NCBI GenBank assembly: GCA_031263035.1
Contig: JAISGP010000127.1
Coordinates: forward strand, 1-43,471
Length of the DNA: 43,471 nt
Source of the DNA: Lachnospiraceae bacterium
Lineage (GTDB): Bacteria; Bacillota; Clostridia; Lachnospirales; Lachnospiraceae
Reading direction: 5' to 3'
In this document: piece after piece, positions 19,080 to 27,935 of the stretch
How the letters are laid out: every line of letters begins with the position of its first letter
Position numbering within the stretch: position 1 is the first letter of the stretch
Translations under genes and position numbers: made by a program
Notes under the pieces: model-generated
The model's input: the letters and a program-made list of their open reading frames with translations, nothing else
The model's database searches: none
What the model was told of the DNA's origin: nothing

Positions 19080-19565
19080 TTATTTCAAAGTATTATTTAC
19101 AAAATGTCCCGACTTTCCGCCATCTTTTTCTAATAAAGTTACATCACTAATTTTCATTGTTTTATCTATAGCTTTACACATATCATAAATAGTTAAAAGG
19201 CTTATAGTAACTCCTGTTAAAGCTTCCATTTCTACCCCTGTTTTTCCAACACAAGATGCTTCACATATTGCCTGAACATAATTATTCTCCTGATTTATAG
19301 AAAAATCCACTTTACAATTAGTTAGCCCAATATTATGACAAAGGGGAATTAATTCACAGTTTTTCTTTGCACCCATAATTCCTGCAATTCTTGCAATTCC
19401 AAGTACATCACCTTTTTTATTATCTCCATTTATGATTGAATTCATAACTTGTTCATTTACATAAATTCTACCCATAGCTTTTGCAACTCTATAAGTTGGA
19501 TACTTTTCATGAATATCTACCATTACTGCCTCGCCTTTTTCATTAAAATGAGTTAAATCTGCCAT
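19080..19565 (-). CDS. moaC: Cyclic pyranopterin monophosphate synthase accessory/synthase MoaC
   Basis: MoaC (161 aa) works with MoaA to form cyclic pyranopterin monophosphate in Moco biosynthesis. Visible family motifs are MVDIHEKYPTYRVA, GIMGAKKN, LIPLCHNIGL and TGVEMEALTG, with the C-terminal catalytic KDGGKSGHF segment. Length is normal. It lies between modC-yqeC and mogA on the same strand, with gaps of 174 and 115 bases. MoaD, MoaE and MoeB are not in the window, so the cluster is not self-sufficient. Confidence 0.95.
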   Translation of the reverse strand: MADLTHFNEKGEAVMVDIHEKYPTYRVAKAMGRIYVNEQVMNSIINGDNKKGDVLGIARIAGIMGAKKNCELIPLCHNIGLTNCKVDFSINQENNYVQAICEASCVGKTGVEMEALTGVTISLLTIYDMCKAIDKTMKISDVTLLEKDGGKSGHFVNNTLK

Positions 19566-19739
19566 ATATATTTTTCCTCCAAATTTACTTATTTATATTT
19601 TGTAAAAACACTTTACTAATACTTTCGAAAAATAACTTTTATATTCAAGTAAATATGTCAAATAATTAAATAAACAAAAGCTATATCTTTTTCTTTTATA
19701 AAGTTTCAATTTGTAATAATCCCATCAACACTTCTTTAA

Positions 19740-21395
19740 TTATTCGAACATAGATATATAAATTTCCTTAATATCTTTTCTTTCTAACTCTTCACCTATT
19801 TTTATAGCACTTTTTTTATGTTTTTCACTATCACATTTATTTAAAACTACAATAAATTTTCTACTGTCTACATCTTTTCTTCCCGCTTTTTCAGATGAAA
19901 TAATATTTGCAACATCTTCCTCATCTATAATATGATCACTATTTACATCTAAGAATTTCATTACACCATCTGGATTAAAACAGAATTCCGAAACTCTTTT
20001 TCCTATTACGTCTAATCCCACTACATAAATCACTATATTAGTTTTATCAAAAATTACAGGTTCTTGTTCTCTTGGCACCTTTAAAGGCTTTCCTGCTGCC
20101 CCATCTGCTTCAATAAATACTAATTCTGATATATCTAAATATTTTTCTAATTCCTCACTTTTTAACCCACTTAGCTTATTAAAATCATCATGTCTTTTAC
20201 TTCCCCAAAAATACACGTCTTCTTTATTTTCTATATCTCTATTGTCTGTTCTGAAATTCTCGTCTTTTATCTTTTCTATCTCCACTTTTGATTTATTATT
20301 CTTATTCCCCATTTCACTTTGTAATCCTTCTATTTTAGTTCCCACTACTGCAAATGAACCCCGTCCCCACAATCTTCTTACTTCTGAAATATTATTTGCA
20401 AATAATTCTCCATTAGGTTTCCAAATATGTGTACTGGTAGTTACTAATGTATGGAAGCCGTTTTTACTAGCTCTATCAGCCAAAGCATACATTAAGCTAG
20501 TTTTCCCTCCTGCTCCAACAATAGAAACAATATTGTTGCTTTCTTTTAAAAATGTAAATGCATCATCTAAATCTGTTTCTATTAATCTACTATCATAATA
20601 CTTATAGACACTTTTTAATTTCTTCTCCTTATGCTCATTGTTTTCTTTTAACCCCTCACCTTTTTTATTGATTTTCTCACTATTACCAAGTGCATAAATT
20701 TCTTTATATCTTTCCATATCTATACTATATTTATGTATGTCATTTTTCCATATTTCATAATCTACTTTATCTATTTTACCTTTATTCATAATTTTTACTT
20801 CATCGCAAATATAAGTCACTTCATCCCTACTATGTGAAACAAATATAGTCTCTTTTTTAGATTTATTTATGGTATCTTTCATTTCACAAAGCAGCCTATC
20901 CTTTAAGAAACTATCTAGAGCTGTAAATGGTTCATCTAATAATATAACTTCAGGCTCAGCTGCCATCATTCTAGCTAAGGCAACTCTTTGTTTTTCTCCA
21001 CCTGATAATTCATGAGGATAATGTTTTTCTAATCCAACCAATTGAAACTGACTAATATAGTCTCTTACTAATTCATCACTATTTCTCTTACCAATAGCAA
21101 TTTTAATATTTTTTTCAACTGTCATATTAGGAAAAAGTGCATAATCCTGAAACATATATCCAATACGCCTTTTTCTTGGAGGGAGATTTATTTTCTTTAT
21201 GGAACTAAAAAAAACCTTATTCCCTAAAATAATTTCTCCTTCATCAGGATTTTCAATTCCTGCAATGCACTTTAGTGTCATAGATTTTCCTGAACCACTT
21301 CTTCCAAAAAGTCCAAAAACACCCTTCTCTACAGTAAAATTCACATCTAGAGAAAAGCTTCCGATTTTCTTTTTTATATTTACATATAATCTCAT
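19740..21395 (-). CDS. Fusion: molybdate ABC ATPase ModC + YqeC selenium-dependent hydroxylase accessory protein
   Basis: Unusual 551-aa two-part protein. Residues 1-205 are a molybdate-importer ATPase (ModC): Walker A GRSGSGKS (31-38), Q-loop near MFQDYALFP, signature LSGGEKQRVALARM (130-143), Walker B ILLDEP (151-156) and switch SHSRDE. The ModC C-terminal Mop/TOBE domain is absent. A charged, low-complexity linker follows (about 205-265). Residues 280-551 match YqeC, the SDMH accessory GTPase-like protein: P-loop VGAGGKTS (293-300), TTSTHIW, FIEADGAAGKPLK and VVLNKCD. The reading frame is open throughout and the ATG is the first codon. It follows modA-modB with 141 bases between. Fusion of molybdate import to selenium-hydroxylase maturation fits the rest of the operon. 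Confidence 0.9.
   Translation of the reverse strand: MRLYVNIKKKIGSFSLDVNFTVEKGVFGLFGRSGSGKSMTLKCIAGIENPDEGEIILGNKVFFSSIKKINLPPRKRRIGYMFQDYALFPNMTVEKNIKIAIGKRNSDELVRDYISQFQLVGLEKHYPHELSGGEKQRVALARMMAAEPEVILLDEPFTALDSFLKDRLLCEMKDTINKSKKETIFVSHSRDEVTYICDEVKIMNKGKIDKVDYEIWKNDIHKYSIDMERYKEIYALGNSEKINKKGEGLKENNEHKEKKLKSVYKYYDSRLIETDLDDAFTFLKESNNIVSIVGAGGKTSLMYALADRASKNGFHTLVTTSTHIWKPNGELFANNISEVRRLWGRGSFAVVGTKIEGLQSEMGNKNNKSKVEIEKIKDENFRTDNRDIENKEDVYFWGSKRHDDFNKLSGLKSEELEKYLDISELVFIEADGAAGKPLKVPREQEPVIFDKTNIVIYVVGLDVIGKRVSEFCFNPDGVMKFLDVNSDHIIDEEDVANIISSEKAGRKDVDSRKFIVVLNKCDSEKHKKSAIKIGEELERKDIKEIYISMFE
20393..20404. repeat. TATTTGCAAATA palindrome copy (inside modC-yqeC)
   Basis: Perfect 12-mer within the YqeC part of the fusion gene, in frame as part of LFANN. 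Confidence 0.8.
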
Positions 21396-21536
21396 ATTCT
21401 CACCAAAACATTTACAGATTATTATATTTAATATAACTTATATCCTAACAAAAAATGTATTAATACAATTAATTGTAACTAGATATTACAGTTACTTTCA
21501 TATACAAATTCAAATTATTTTTATATCTAATTAGCT

Positions 21537-22241
21537 TTAATATTTTCTAACATTTTTAAAACTCTTAGAAGTAACAATATTCATCAAAACTATAATTAAA
21601 AAAGCTATAATCATAATTATTACCACCCAAATTCCTGCAGTGTAATAATCTCCATTTTGAATTACCATTGCAATTCTTTGAGAAATCGTCCCTGTCTTTC
21701 CCAGAATATTTCCTGCCACCATAGATGTTGCACCATATTCTCCAATTGCTCTTGCAAATGTAAGAATTGTTCCTGAAGCTACCCCTGGTCCAGCAGATGG
21801 AATAATAATTTTAAAAAAAATTGCTGTTTCTGACATACCTAAAGTTCGTCCGGCATAAATTAGATTTCTATCAACTTGCTCAAATGCTCCTCTAGCATTT
21901 CTATACATTAAGGGAAAAGCTATGACTACCGCTGCCAAAACACATCCTAATCCACTTTGAACAACTTGTATATTTAACTGTCCCTTTAAAAAAATACCAA
22001 AAGGTCTTCTAAGACTAAAAATAAGTAATAGGAAAAAACCGGCTACGGTAGGTGGAAGAACCATTGGTAATGTTAAAATCCCATCCACAATAGCCTTAAC
22101 CTTATTGTTCAACTTAATCACTTCTCTTGCAGCAAATATACCTAAAAAGAAGCAAATAAATGTTGCAATAATTCCAGTCTTTAATGAAATAAAAAGAGGA
22201 CTAAAATCCAGATTATTTAATTGTAATAATAATTCTTTCAT
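21537..22241 (-). CDS. modB: Molybdate ABC transporter permease ModB
   Basis: Inner-membrane permease (234 aa) of the molybdate importer. Several hydrophobic segments are visible, plus the ABC-coupling (EAA) loop around AGRTLGMSETAIFFKIIIPSA and LPMVLPPTVAGF near the second segment, both typical of ModB. It lies between modA (9-base gap) and the ModC-YqeC fusion (141-base gap). This completes a ModABC system dedicated to molybdenum hydroxylases. Confidence 0.93.
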   Translation of the reverse strand: MKELLLQLNNLDFSPLFISLKTGIIATFICFFLGIFAAREVIKLNNKVKAIVDGILTLPMVLPPTVAGFFLLLIFSLRRPFGIFLKGQLNIQVVQSGLGCVLAAVVIAFPLMYRNARGAFEQVDRNLIYAGRTLGMSETAIFFKIIIPSAGPGVASGTILTFARAIGEYGATSMVAGNILGKTGTISQRIAMVIQNGDYYTAGIWVVIIMIIAFLIIVLMNIVTSKSFKNVRKY

Positions 22242-22250
22242 TTAACTCTC

Positions 22251-23099
22251 CTAATGTTTCACGAACAATTCTTTCTCCACATTTGTATCGAAATGATACT
22301 TGTCAAAAATAATCCTAGCCTTTTTTGAAATTAAAAATTTTACAAAATTTGATGCTGCTTTTACTCGCTCTTCATTTGCATCCTTATTCTTAACTCTAGC
22401 AACAGGATAAACTACAATTCCCGTTAAATCGTAAGGTATCTCCTCTATAACCTTAAGCTTCTTCTCATATCCATAAATATCTGAATAATAAACTGTTCCC
22501 ACTTCATTTGAACCTTCAGCAACGGCAGAAGCTACGGCTCCAACATTATTACAGTCATTAACATCTATTCCTTTAAAAGCCTTTGACACATCAGTTGAAG
22601 TATATTTTGATGTATCTGATTGTCCCTTTAAAATCCCTAGATTTCCTAAGGCAATTCTCGTATATTTCCCAACAGGTACTGAAGCGTTGGCTAAGGCAAA
22701 ACTTTTTGCCTTATAAATATCCTTTAAACTAGTAACTTTAGTGTTACTGCCTTTATAGGTTACCAAACACAATTTATTTTTCACAACATTAAGTCTAGAA
22801 TTATTATCAATTAATTTTTTATCTTGTAATTGATCCATCTGGGTAACAGCTGCCGAAAAGAACACATCACAGGGTGCACCTTCCTCAATCTGATTCATAA
22901 GAGTACCGGAACTATCATAATTTCCTTGGACTTTTATATTTGGTGCTGTTTTATTATATTCTTTTATTAATTCCTCCATTACAGGATTTAAACTTTTTGC
23001 TGCAAATAAAGTAATTTCAATTTGCTGTTTTTTACATCCCATTAACATACTACTTATCATGACCATAACTAAAAATAAACTTATAATTTTCTTTCTCAT
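22251..23099 (-). CDS. modA: Molybdate ABC transporter substrate-binding lipoprotein ModA
   Basis: Extracellular molybdate-binding lipoprotein (282 aa). The N-terminus has a lysine-rich start, a hydrophobic stretch and a lipobox ending LMGC with the lipid-bearing C22. FAAKSLNPVMEEL, YDSSGTLMNQIEEGAPCDVF and VARVKNKDANEE match the ModA fold and its oxyanion-binding serines. It is the first gene of the modABC set, 37 bases after the xdhC-like gene. Confidence 0.93.
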   Translation of the reverse strand: MRKKIISLFLVMVMISSMLMGCKKQQIEITLFAAKSLNPVMEELIKEYNKTAPNIKVQGNYDSSGTLMNQIEEGAPCDVFFSAAVTQMDQLQDKKLIDNNSRLNVVKNKLCLVTYKGSNTKVTSLKDIYKAKSFALANASVPVGKYTRIALGNLGILKGQSDTSKYTSTDVSKAFKGIDVNDCNNVGAVASAVAEGSNEVGTVYYSDIYGYEKKLKVIEEIPYDLTGIVVYPVARVKNKDANEERVKAASNFVKFLISKKARIIFDKYHFDTNVEKELFVKH

Positions 23100-23136
23100 A
23101 AATACCCTCCAATATATATTTATATTTTTCTTACAA

Positions 23137-24036
23137 CTATATTCTTTCTACCCTAATCTTTATTAGCTGAGCTGCTATACTTACTGCAATTTCTTCAGGA
23201 GTTTCTGCTTTAATATCTAACCCAATTGGAGTTACAATTCTTTTTATATCATCATCAGAAAATCCATCTTTTTTTAATTTATCATTTACAAAGGCAATCT
23301 TCCTTTTACTTCCAACTACGCCAATATATTTTGCATCTGTTTTAAGAGCAAATTTCTCAACTTCATAATCCATCACATGACCTCTAGTCATAATACATAT
23401 GTAATCCTCTTTTTGTATTTTTAAATATTGATCTAAATTTTCAAAATCCACTTCCCCTATAAAAATATTTTCATGAAAATTATTTCTATCTAAAAACTCT
23501 TCTCTATCATCCAAAACCTGACAAGAAAAACCCAGATGATTTAAAAGATTAGATGTTTCAATACCTAGGTGACCACCTCCAAAAATATAAACCTTACCAT
23601 CATATTTATCTTTTTTAATTATAAATTCACTTCTTCCATCAATTTTTACCCTAAAATCATATGGAATTTTATTCTCCTCTGAATATATAACTTTTTCTAA
23701 TTCATTTCTAATATTCACGTCTGTATAATCTATAAAAGCAAAAACAACCCTTACATTTCCACCACATACCATACCTAACCTAGCACTTTTTCTATTACTT
23801 AAATCAAAGTTTTCAATATGACTTGATTTAGTCTTTAGTAATTCTTGTGCAAATAATATACTTTGATATTCTAAATTCCCACCACCGATAGAGCCATATA
23901 CTCTACCATCAGCTCCTACAATCATAAATGCATCTTTTTTCCTTGGACTTGAACCATGGCTTTCTACTATGCCTACCAACATAGAATTCAATTTTTTCTC
24001 ATATCGTTTCAATAAAACTTCGAATAATTTTTCCAT
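23137..24036 (-). CDS. XdhC/CoxI-family molybdenum hydroxylase maturation factor
   Basis: XdhC-type protein (299 aa). Such proteins bind Moco, help sulfurate or load it and insert it into hydroxylases; in SDMH clusters they may help with the selenium ligand. The N-terminal part has IVESHGSSPRKKDAFM and GSIGGGNLEYQS. The C-terminal Rossmann-like domain has VYIFGGGHLGIE, TRGHVMDYE and GVVGSKRKI followed by TPIGLDIKAETPEEIAVSI, the hallmark XdhC ending. Its start overlaps the MOSC gene by 28 bases, suggesting translational coupling. The family is certain, the exact maturation step is not. Confidence 0.9.
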   Translation of the reverse strand: MEKLFEVLLKRYEKKLNSMLVGIVESHGSSPRKKDAFMIVGADGRVYGSIGGGNLEYQSILFAQELLKTKSSHIENFDLSNRKSARLGMVCGGNVRVVFAFIDYTDVNIRNELEKVIYSEENKIPYDFRVKIDGRSEFIIKKDKYDGKVYIFGGGHLGIETSNLLNHLGFSCQVLDDREEFLDRNNFHENIFIGEVDFENLDQYLKIQKEDYICIMTRGHVMDYEVEKFALKTDAKYIGVVGSKRKIAFVNDKLKKDGFSDDDIKRIVTPIGLDIKAETPEEIAVSIAAQLIKIRVERI

Positions 24037-24458
24037 AACTTCAACTCATCTCCCACATGAACCTTTCCACCACAAATAACCTCTGCAAATACTCCTTCAT
24101 GGGGCATAATACACTCCCCCATTCTATGAAAAATCTCACAATGACTATGACATTTTTTACCAATCTGAGTTACTCTAAGAACAACATTTCCAACTGTAAA
24201 TATTGTTCCCACAGGATACGTTTTAAAATCATATCCTGATACAAGAAGATTTTCCCCAAAAGCTCCATAAGATATATCTGCACCCCTCATTTTAAATTCC
24301 ATAAATCTTTCATAGGAAAGAAGGCTAACCTGTCTATGCCAATGTCCGGCATGTGCATCAGATAAAATTCCCCAACCTTTAACAAATGTTCCCTCTTCAA
24401 TCTGGTATTTAGCTGTACCCCTTTTTTTACTTATACAAATTGCTTTTATTTCCCCCAT
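24009..24458 (-). CDS. MOSC-domain protein
   Basis: Small (149 aa) stand-alone MOSC domain, related to the Moco sulfurase C-terminal domain. Such proteins are thought to carry or transfer sulfur for Mo enzymes. Conserved parts are GWGILSDAHAGHWHRQVSLL, GAFGENLLVSG and the cysteine in IGKKCHSHC, the likely sulfur-carrying residue. GGAGG is 6 bases before the ATG at 24458; a GTG two codons earlier is less likely. It begins 3 bases past the moaA stop and overlaps xdhC at its 3' end. The clustering is consistent with a sulfur or selenium donor step for the hydroxylase cofactor. Confidence 0.88.
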   Translation of the reverse strand: MGEIKAICISKKRGTAKYQIEEGTFVKGWGILSDAHAGHWHRQVSLLSYERFMEFKMRGADISYGAFGENLLVSGYDFKTYPVGTIFTVGNVVLRVTQIGKKCHSHCEIFHRMGECIMPHEGVFAEVICGGKVHVGDELKLWKNYSKFY

Positions 24459-24460
24459 AA

Positions 24461-25420
24461 TCACCCTCCAATACTAACCATAGATTTTTCTTCAGTTATT
24501 TCCTTATAACTATTAAATTTATGTTCTACTGGTTTATTAAAAATTGCACTTTTCATTATCTCCTGAAGTTCATCATCTTTTACATGACTTCTTAGTAAAT
24601 TCCTTAAGTCAACTCCTTTGTTAAAACACAAACATAGTTTCAAATATCCTTCTGAAGTTAATCTAATTCGATTACATTTTCTACAAAAACTATGGTCAAT
24701 AGCACTGATAAATCCTACAGGAATTTGCAAATTCTTAAACTGCAAATACCTTGCCGGACCATTGCCATAATTTTTAATATCAATAGAATAATCACCAAAT
24801 CTTTTTCTTATAGCTTTAATTAAAATATCATTTGAGATATAGTCAAAATCTTTTCCATACCCTATTGGCATCATTTCAATAAATCTAACTGGAAGTCCAT
24901 GCTTTTCTCCAAAAGAAATCAATTCTTCCCAGTCTGTTTCTTTTCTCAAAACAGTATTTATCTTTACATCTAATCCAGATTTTTTAGCTTGAAAAATTCC
25001 TTCTAAAACTTTATATAATTCGTCTTTTCCTGTAATGTTATAAAACTCATTAGGATTTAGTGTATCTAAACTTATATTTATGTTATTTAACCCTGCTTCC
25101 TTTAAACGAATAGCTTTTTCCTTTAACAGTATTCCATTAGTTGTCATGGAAATACTCTTTACCCCAGAAATATCTCTTATCATTTTTATAAGGTTTTCAA
25201 TGTCATTTCTAACTAAAGGCTCACCACCTGTAATTCGAAAATTCTTTATTCCAAGATTAACTGCTGCTTTTACAATTTGAATTATTTCTTCAAAAGTAAG
25301 GATATTTTTCATTTCTGTAAGTTTTATACCAATGGGCATACAATATTTGCAACGAAGATTACATCTATCCGTTACAGAAATTCTCATATAATCAATGTTT
25401 CTACCTATACTATCAATCAT
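24461..25420 (-). CDS. moaA: GTP 3',8-cyclase MoaA
   Basis: Radical-SAM enzyme for the first step of Moco biosynthesis, acting with MoaC. The N-terminal 4Fe-4S motif is CNLRCKYC. The C-terminal cluster motif is FCRKCNRIRLTSEGYLKLC, and the protein ends with the essential Gly-Gly tail (VSIGG). The frame is open further upstream, but ATG at 25420 starts the standard MIDSIGRNIDYMR, with AAAGGAG upstream (spacer of 12, a little long). That gives 319 aa. It follows the MoeA-like gene closely (22 bases) and overlaps or abuts the MOSC gene. Confidence 0.95.
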   Translation of the reverse strand: MIDSIGRNIDYMRISVTDRCNLRCKYCMPIGIKLTEMKNILTFEEIIQIVKAAVNLGIKNFRITGGEPLVRNDIENLIKMIRDISGVKSISMTTNGILLKEKAIRLKEAGLNNINISLDTLNPNEFYNITGKDELYKVLEGIFQAKKSGLDVKINTVLRKETDWEELISFGEKHGLPVRFIEMMPIGYGKDFDYISNDILIKAIRKRFGDYSIDIKNYGNGPARYLQFKNLQIPVGFISAIDHSFCRKCNRIRLTSEGYLKLCLCFNKGVDLRNLLRSHVKDDELQEIMKSAIFNKPVEHKFNSYKEITEEKSMVSIGG

Positions 25421-25442
25421 ATTTACAAATATCTCCTTTATC

Positions 25443-26462
25443 TTACTTACCGAAACCACAATTAGGGTAAGTACATATTTTACAATTCAAACATAAACCG
25501 CCTTCTCCAAGATCTGCTAATTCAGAAGCACTTATCTTATCGTCTGCCATAATCCTTGGTAAAACTAAATCAAATATAGTTCTTTTTGCATACATAACAC
25601 ATCCTGGAAGTCCAACTATAGGAATATCCCCCTTATAAGATGCCAGTAAAAACATTGCTCCCGGCAAAGTAGGAGCACCATATGAAACAATTTCGGCTCC
25701 TGTATTTTTAATAGCAAGAGGTGTCAAATCATCGGGGTCAACACTCATCCCCCCAGTGCAAATAATAAAATCTGCCCCTTTAGATATGCCTTCTAAAATA
25801 CCTTTTGTGATTTTTTCATTATTATCATCAAAAACTTTATGATACACAACTTCCGTTTCAAATTCTGACAACTTTTCCAATATTGTAGGAGTGAAGGTAT
25901 CTTTAATTCTTTTATGAAATACTTCATTTCCTGTTGTAATTATTCCAACCCTCTTCTTTTTAAAAGGCTTTAATTCAAATATTGGCTTATCTCCTCCAAT
26001 CCCCTTCGCTTCTTCCATCTTTTTCTTTTCTATCACTAAAGGAATTATTCTTGTACCTGCAAGTTTATCTCCTTTTTTAACCATTGTATTACCATGTCGA
26101 CTAGCAATCATTATTTGTCCAAGACTATTTATAGCTTTTAGTTTCTTACTGTCTACCTTAAACAACCCATCTCTATTTGCAATTAATTCAATCTTGCCTT
26201 CCTTAATTTCAGAGGGCTTCATATAATCATTCTTGCAAATGCTGTAAAGAACTTTGGCTGCTTCATTTTCATGTAGCATATTTTCATTTTTTTCCCAAAT
26301 ATATATATGGTCCTTCCCAACTGATAATAAAACAGGAATATCTTCTTTGGTAATGACATGACCTTTTCTAAAAACAGCGTCTTTTTTTACACCTTTTATA
26401 ATTTGGGTTATATCGTGGCAAAGTATCTGTCCAACTGCCTCTTCCGTTTTCATTAATTTCAT
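25443..26462 (-). CDS. MoeA-like molybdopterin-binding protein with Cys-rich tail
   Basis: A 339-aa MoeA/MogA-superfamily protein, probably binding molybdopterin for molybdate insertion or hydroxylase-specific cofactor processing. The MPT-binding region is IICTGGMSVDPDDLTP, with VGIITTGNEVF before it and GAPTLPGAMFLL and VGLPGCVMY after it. The N-terminal part (about 1-160) resembles a reduced MoeA domain. The tail carries a compact CLNCKICTYPNCGFGK motif with four cysteines, which could bind iron or zinc. It is upstream of moaA, 22 bases away, and 186 bases after yqeB. Similar proteins occur in SDMH loci. It may not be a standard MoeA. Confidence 0.85.
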   Translation of the reverse strand: MKLMKTEEAVGQILCHDITQIIKGVKKDAVFRKGHVITKEDIPVLLSVGKDHIYIWEKNENMLHENEAAKVLYSICKNDYMKPSEIKEGKIELIANRDGLFKVDSKKLKAINSLGQIMIASRHGNTMVKKGDKLAGTRIIPLVIEKKKMEEAKGIGGDKPIFELKPFKKKRVGIITTGNEVFHKRIKDTFTPTILEKLSEFETEVVYHKVFDDNNEKITKGILEGISKGADFIICTGGMSVDPDDLTPLAIKNTGAEIVSYGAPTLPGAMFLLASYKGDIPIVGLPGCVMYAKRTIFDLVLPRIMADDKISASELADLGEGGLCLNCKICTYPNCGFGK

Positions 26463-26648
26463 AAACTGCCTCTACTTTTCACTATCATATATTCATCCAT
26501 ATATTTCTTCTAATTAATACTTATACATAAACGATATTTTTATTTGGTGCTACTTCAACTAATTCTTTATCCATATATTTTTTATACTTATACTCTTAAT
26601 TAAAAAAAGAATTTTAATTTTTATGTAATCCCCTTACTTGTTCTCAAT

Positions 26649-27566
26649 CTAATCAACATCAATATTTTGTATCTGTCCTACAATAACTTCAAGAACCGAA
26701 CCTGCTATACATCTTGCTTTATCAGAGATTGTGAAGCAATTTTCAAGTTCTGAAATCCTAGGATCTATATCGGCTATCTTAAATCCTTTAGTAACCTTAA
26801 ATCCATCTCGAATTAATCCTCTAATAATTCCTGAGATACTAGCAAAAACTGGTACTTGCTCCTCTTTCGTAACTATATATCCTATTTCTTCATCTTTAGT
26901 AACTATATCTCCAATAGTTTTTACCCCTTGAAATATTCCTTCTGCCACACTATGTATAACTCTTTCCTTACCAATTCCACCTATTACGCCAGGTATTCCA
27001 GTATTAGGTTTGGCTAGTCCATTTCTAATAACTCTTCCAAGATTATGACCTCTCTTTGTTTCAATAACTACATCTACGTCATATCCTGCTTTAAAGCCGG
27101 GACCTAATCCAATTGTAATATCTGCCATATCTTTAGTTGTACCTAGATTTTTCTTGGCAAGAATACCATCTATAACTGCAAATGGATGTAAAATCTTAAT
27201 ACATTCTCCCTTAGGGTCAATTAAAATGGGAACGTAATTTTTATCCCACACTTTATTTAATATATTCATTATTTGACTATATTTATTTTCGCAAAGACAA
27301 TCATTAGCTTTTATATCATTACTTTTATTATTAAATATAACGCTACTATTATTATTATCAAATGTTCCAACTAACACCCCTGTCATACCTTCTACAGTAG
27401 TCTTTCCTGTATAAACCGCTTCGCAAAGGCTTACCTGTCTTCTTATTGCTGCCGGATTATGTGTTTCCAAAACTAACACCTTAAATCTCGATGACCAAAG
27501 TCTATGAATAGTTCCCGTAGCTAAATCCCCACCGCCTCGAACTACAATTATCTTATCTTTTATCAT
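26649..27566 (-). CDS. yqeB: YqeB: selenium-dependent molybdenum hydroxylase system protein
   Basis: SDMH marker protein (305 aa). YqeB and YqeC occur with SelD in organisms whose molybdenum hydroxylases carry labile selenium. Visible features: an N-terminal Rossmann-like glycine loop, VVRGGGDLATGTIHRL, the conserved ETHNPAAIRRQVSLCEAVY, DGILAKKNLGTT, ITIGLGPGF and ARCIAGSVLEVI. A short, N-rich, low-complexity stretch (about 72-90) looks like an insertion. It is the first gene of the leftward cofactor operon and divergent from the LysR gene across 369 bases. Molecular function remains unknown. Confidence 0.9.
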   Translation of the reverse strand: MIKDKIIVVRGGGDLATGTIHRLWSSRFKVLVLETHNPAAIRRQVSLCEAVYTGKTTVEGMTGVLVGTFDNNNSSVIFNNKSNDIKANDCLCENKYSQIMNILNKVWDKNYVPILIDPKGECIKILHPFAVIDGILAKKNLGTTKDMADITIGLGPGFKAGYDVDVVIETKRGHNLGRVIRNGLAKPNTGIPGVIGGIGKERVIHSVAEGIFQGVKTIGDIVTKDEEIGYIVTKEEQVPVFASISGIIRGLIRDGFKVTKGFKIADIDPRISELENCFTISDKARCIAGSVLEVIVGQIQNIDVD

Positions 27567-27803
27567 AAAATATACCTGCCGAATTTATTATATATACTCT
27601 CCATAAATGCCTATTAATATTCAAACTTATCTACTTTTTAATTCAAATAGTTGCCCAATATTATATAAATGTTCAAATTCATTTACCTTGTAAAAATCCT
27701 TAAAATTATTTTTTCAAGTACAAGGTCTACAGCCTTTATTTTTCACGTTTTTTTATATTCATAGACTAACACCTACTCATATAAATGTCTAATTGTATTT
27801 ATA

Positions 27804-27824
27804 AATAAATCGTATTGATTTATT
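27804..27824. promoter_or_regulatory. Palindrome upstream of lysR (candidate LysR binding site)
   Basis: AATAAATC-GTATT-GATTTATT, a perfect 8-bp inverted repeat with a 5-base centre that abuts the -35 of the lysR promoter. LysR regulators often bind such autoregulatory sites in divergent gaps. Confidence 0.45.
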
Positions 27825-27851
27825 GGATTTTCTTATAAATAAGTGTATACT
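27823..27851 (+). promoter_or_regulatory. Promoter of the lysR gene
   Basis: TTGGAT (27823-27828), 17-base spacer, TATACT (27846-27851). A long leader of about 80 bases follows. Confidence 0.65.
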
Positions 27852-27935
27852 ATACAATAGAGTAGATAAAAAAACGTAACTTTAAAAAGGTATTTATTTA
27901 TAAAAGTGATTTTAAAATATTTCTAGGAGAATACT

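Larger units (their letters stand above)
27567..27935. promoter_or_regulatory. Divergent control region yqeB / lysR
   Basis: 369 bases between two divergent genes, with no ORF seen. It carries the lysR promoter (27823-27851) and a palindrome (27804-27824). I saw no Moco-riboswitch-like structure. Confidence 0.5.

Noticed and set aside
1598..27566. In-frame TGA selenocysteine codons in the hydroxylase genes
   Set aside because: All frames run uninterrupted over normal family lengths; selenium in this system is known as a labile cofactor ligand, not selenocysteine.
27567..27935. Moco riboswitch upstream of the cofactor operon
   Set aside because: No convincing multi-stem leader could be traced; a covariance-model search would settle it.
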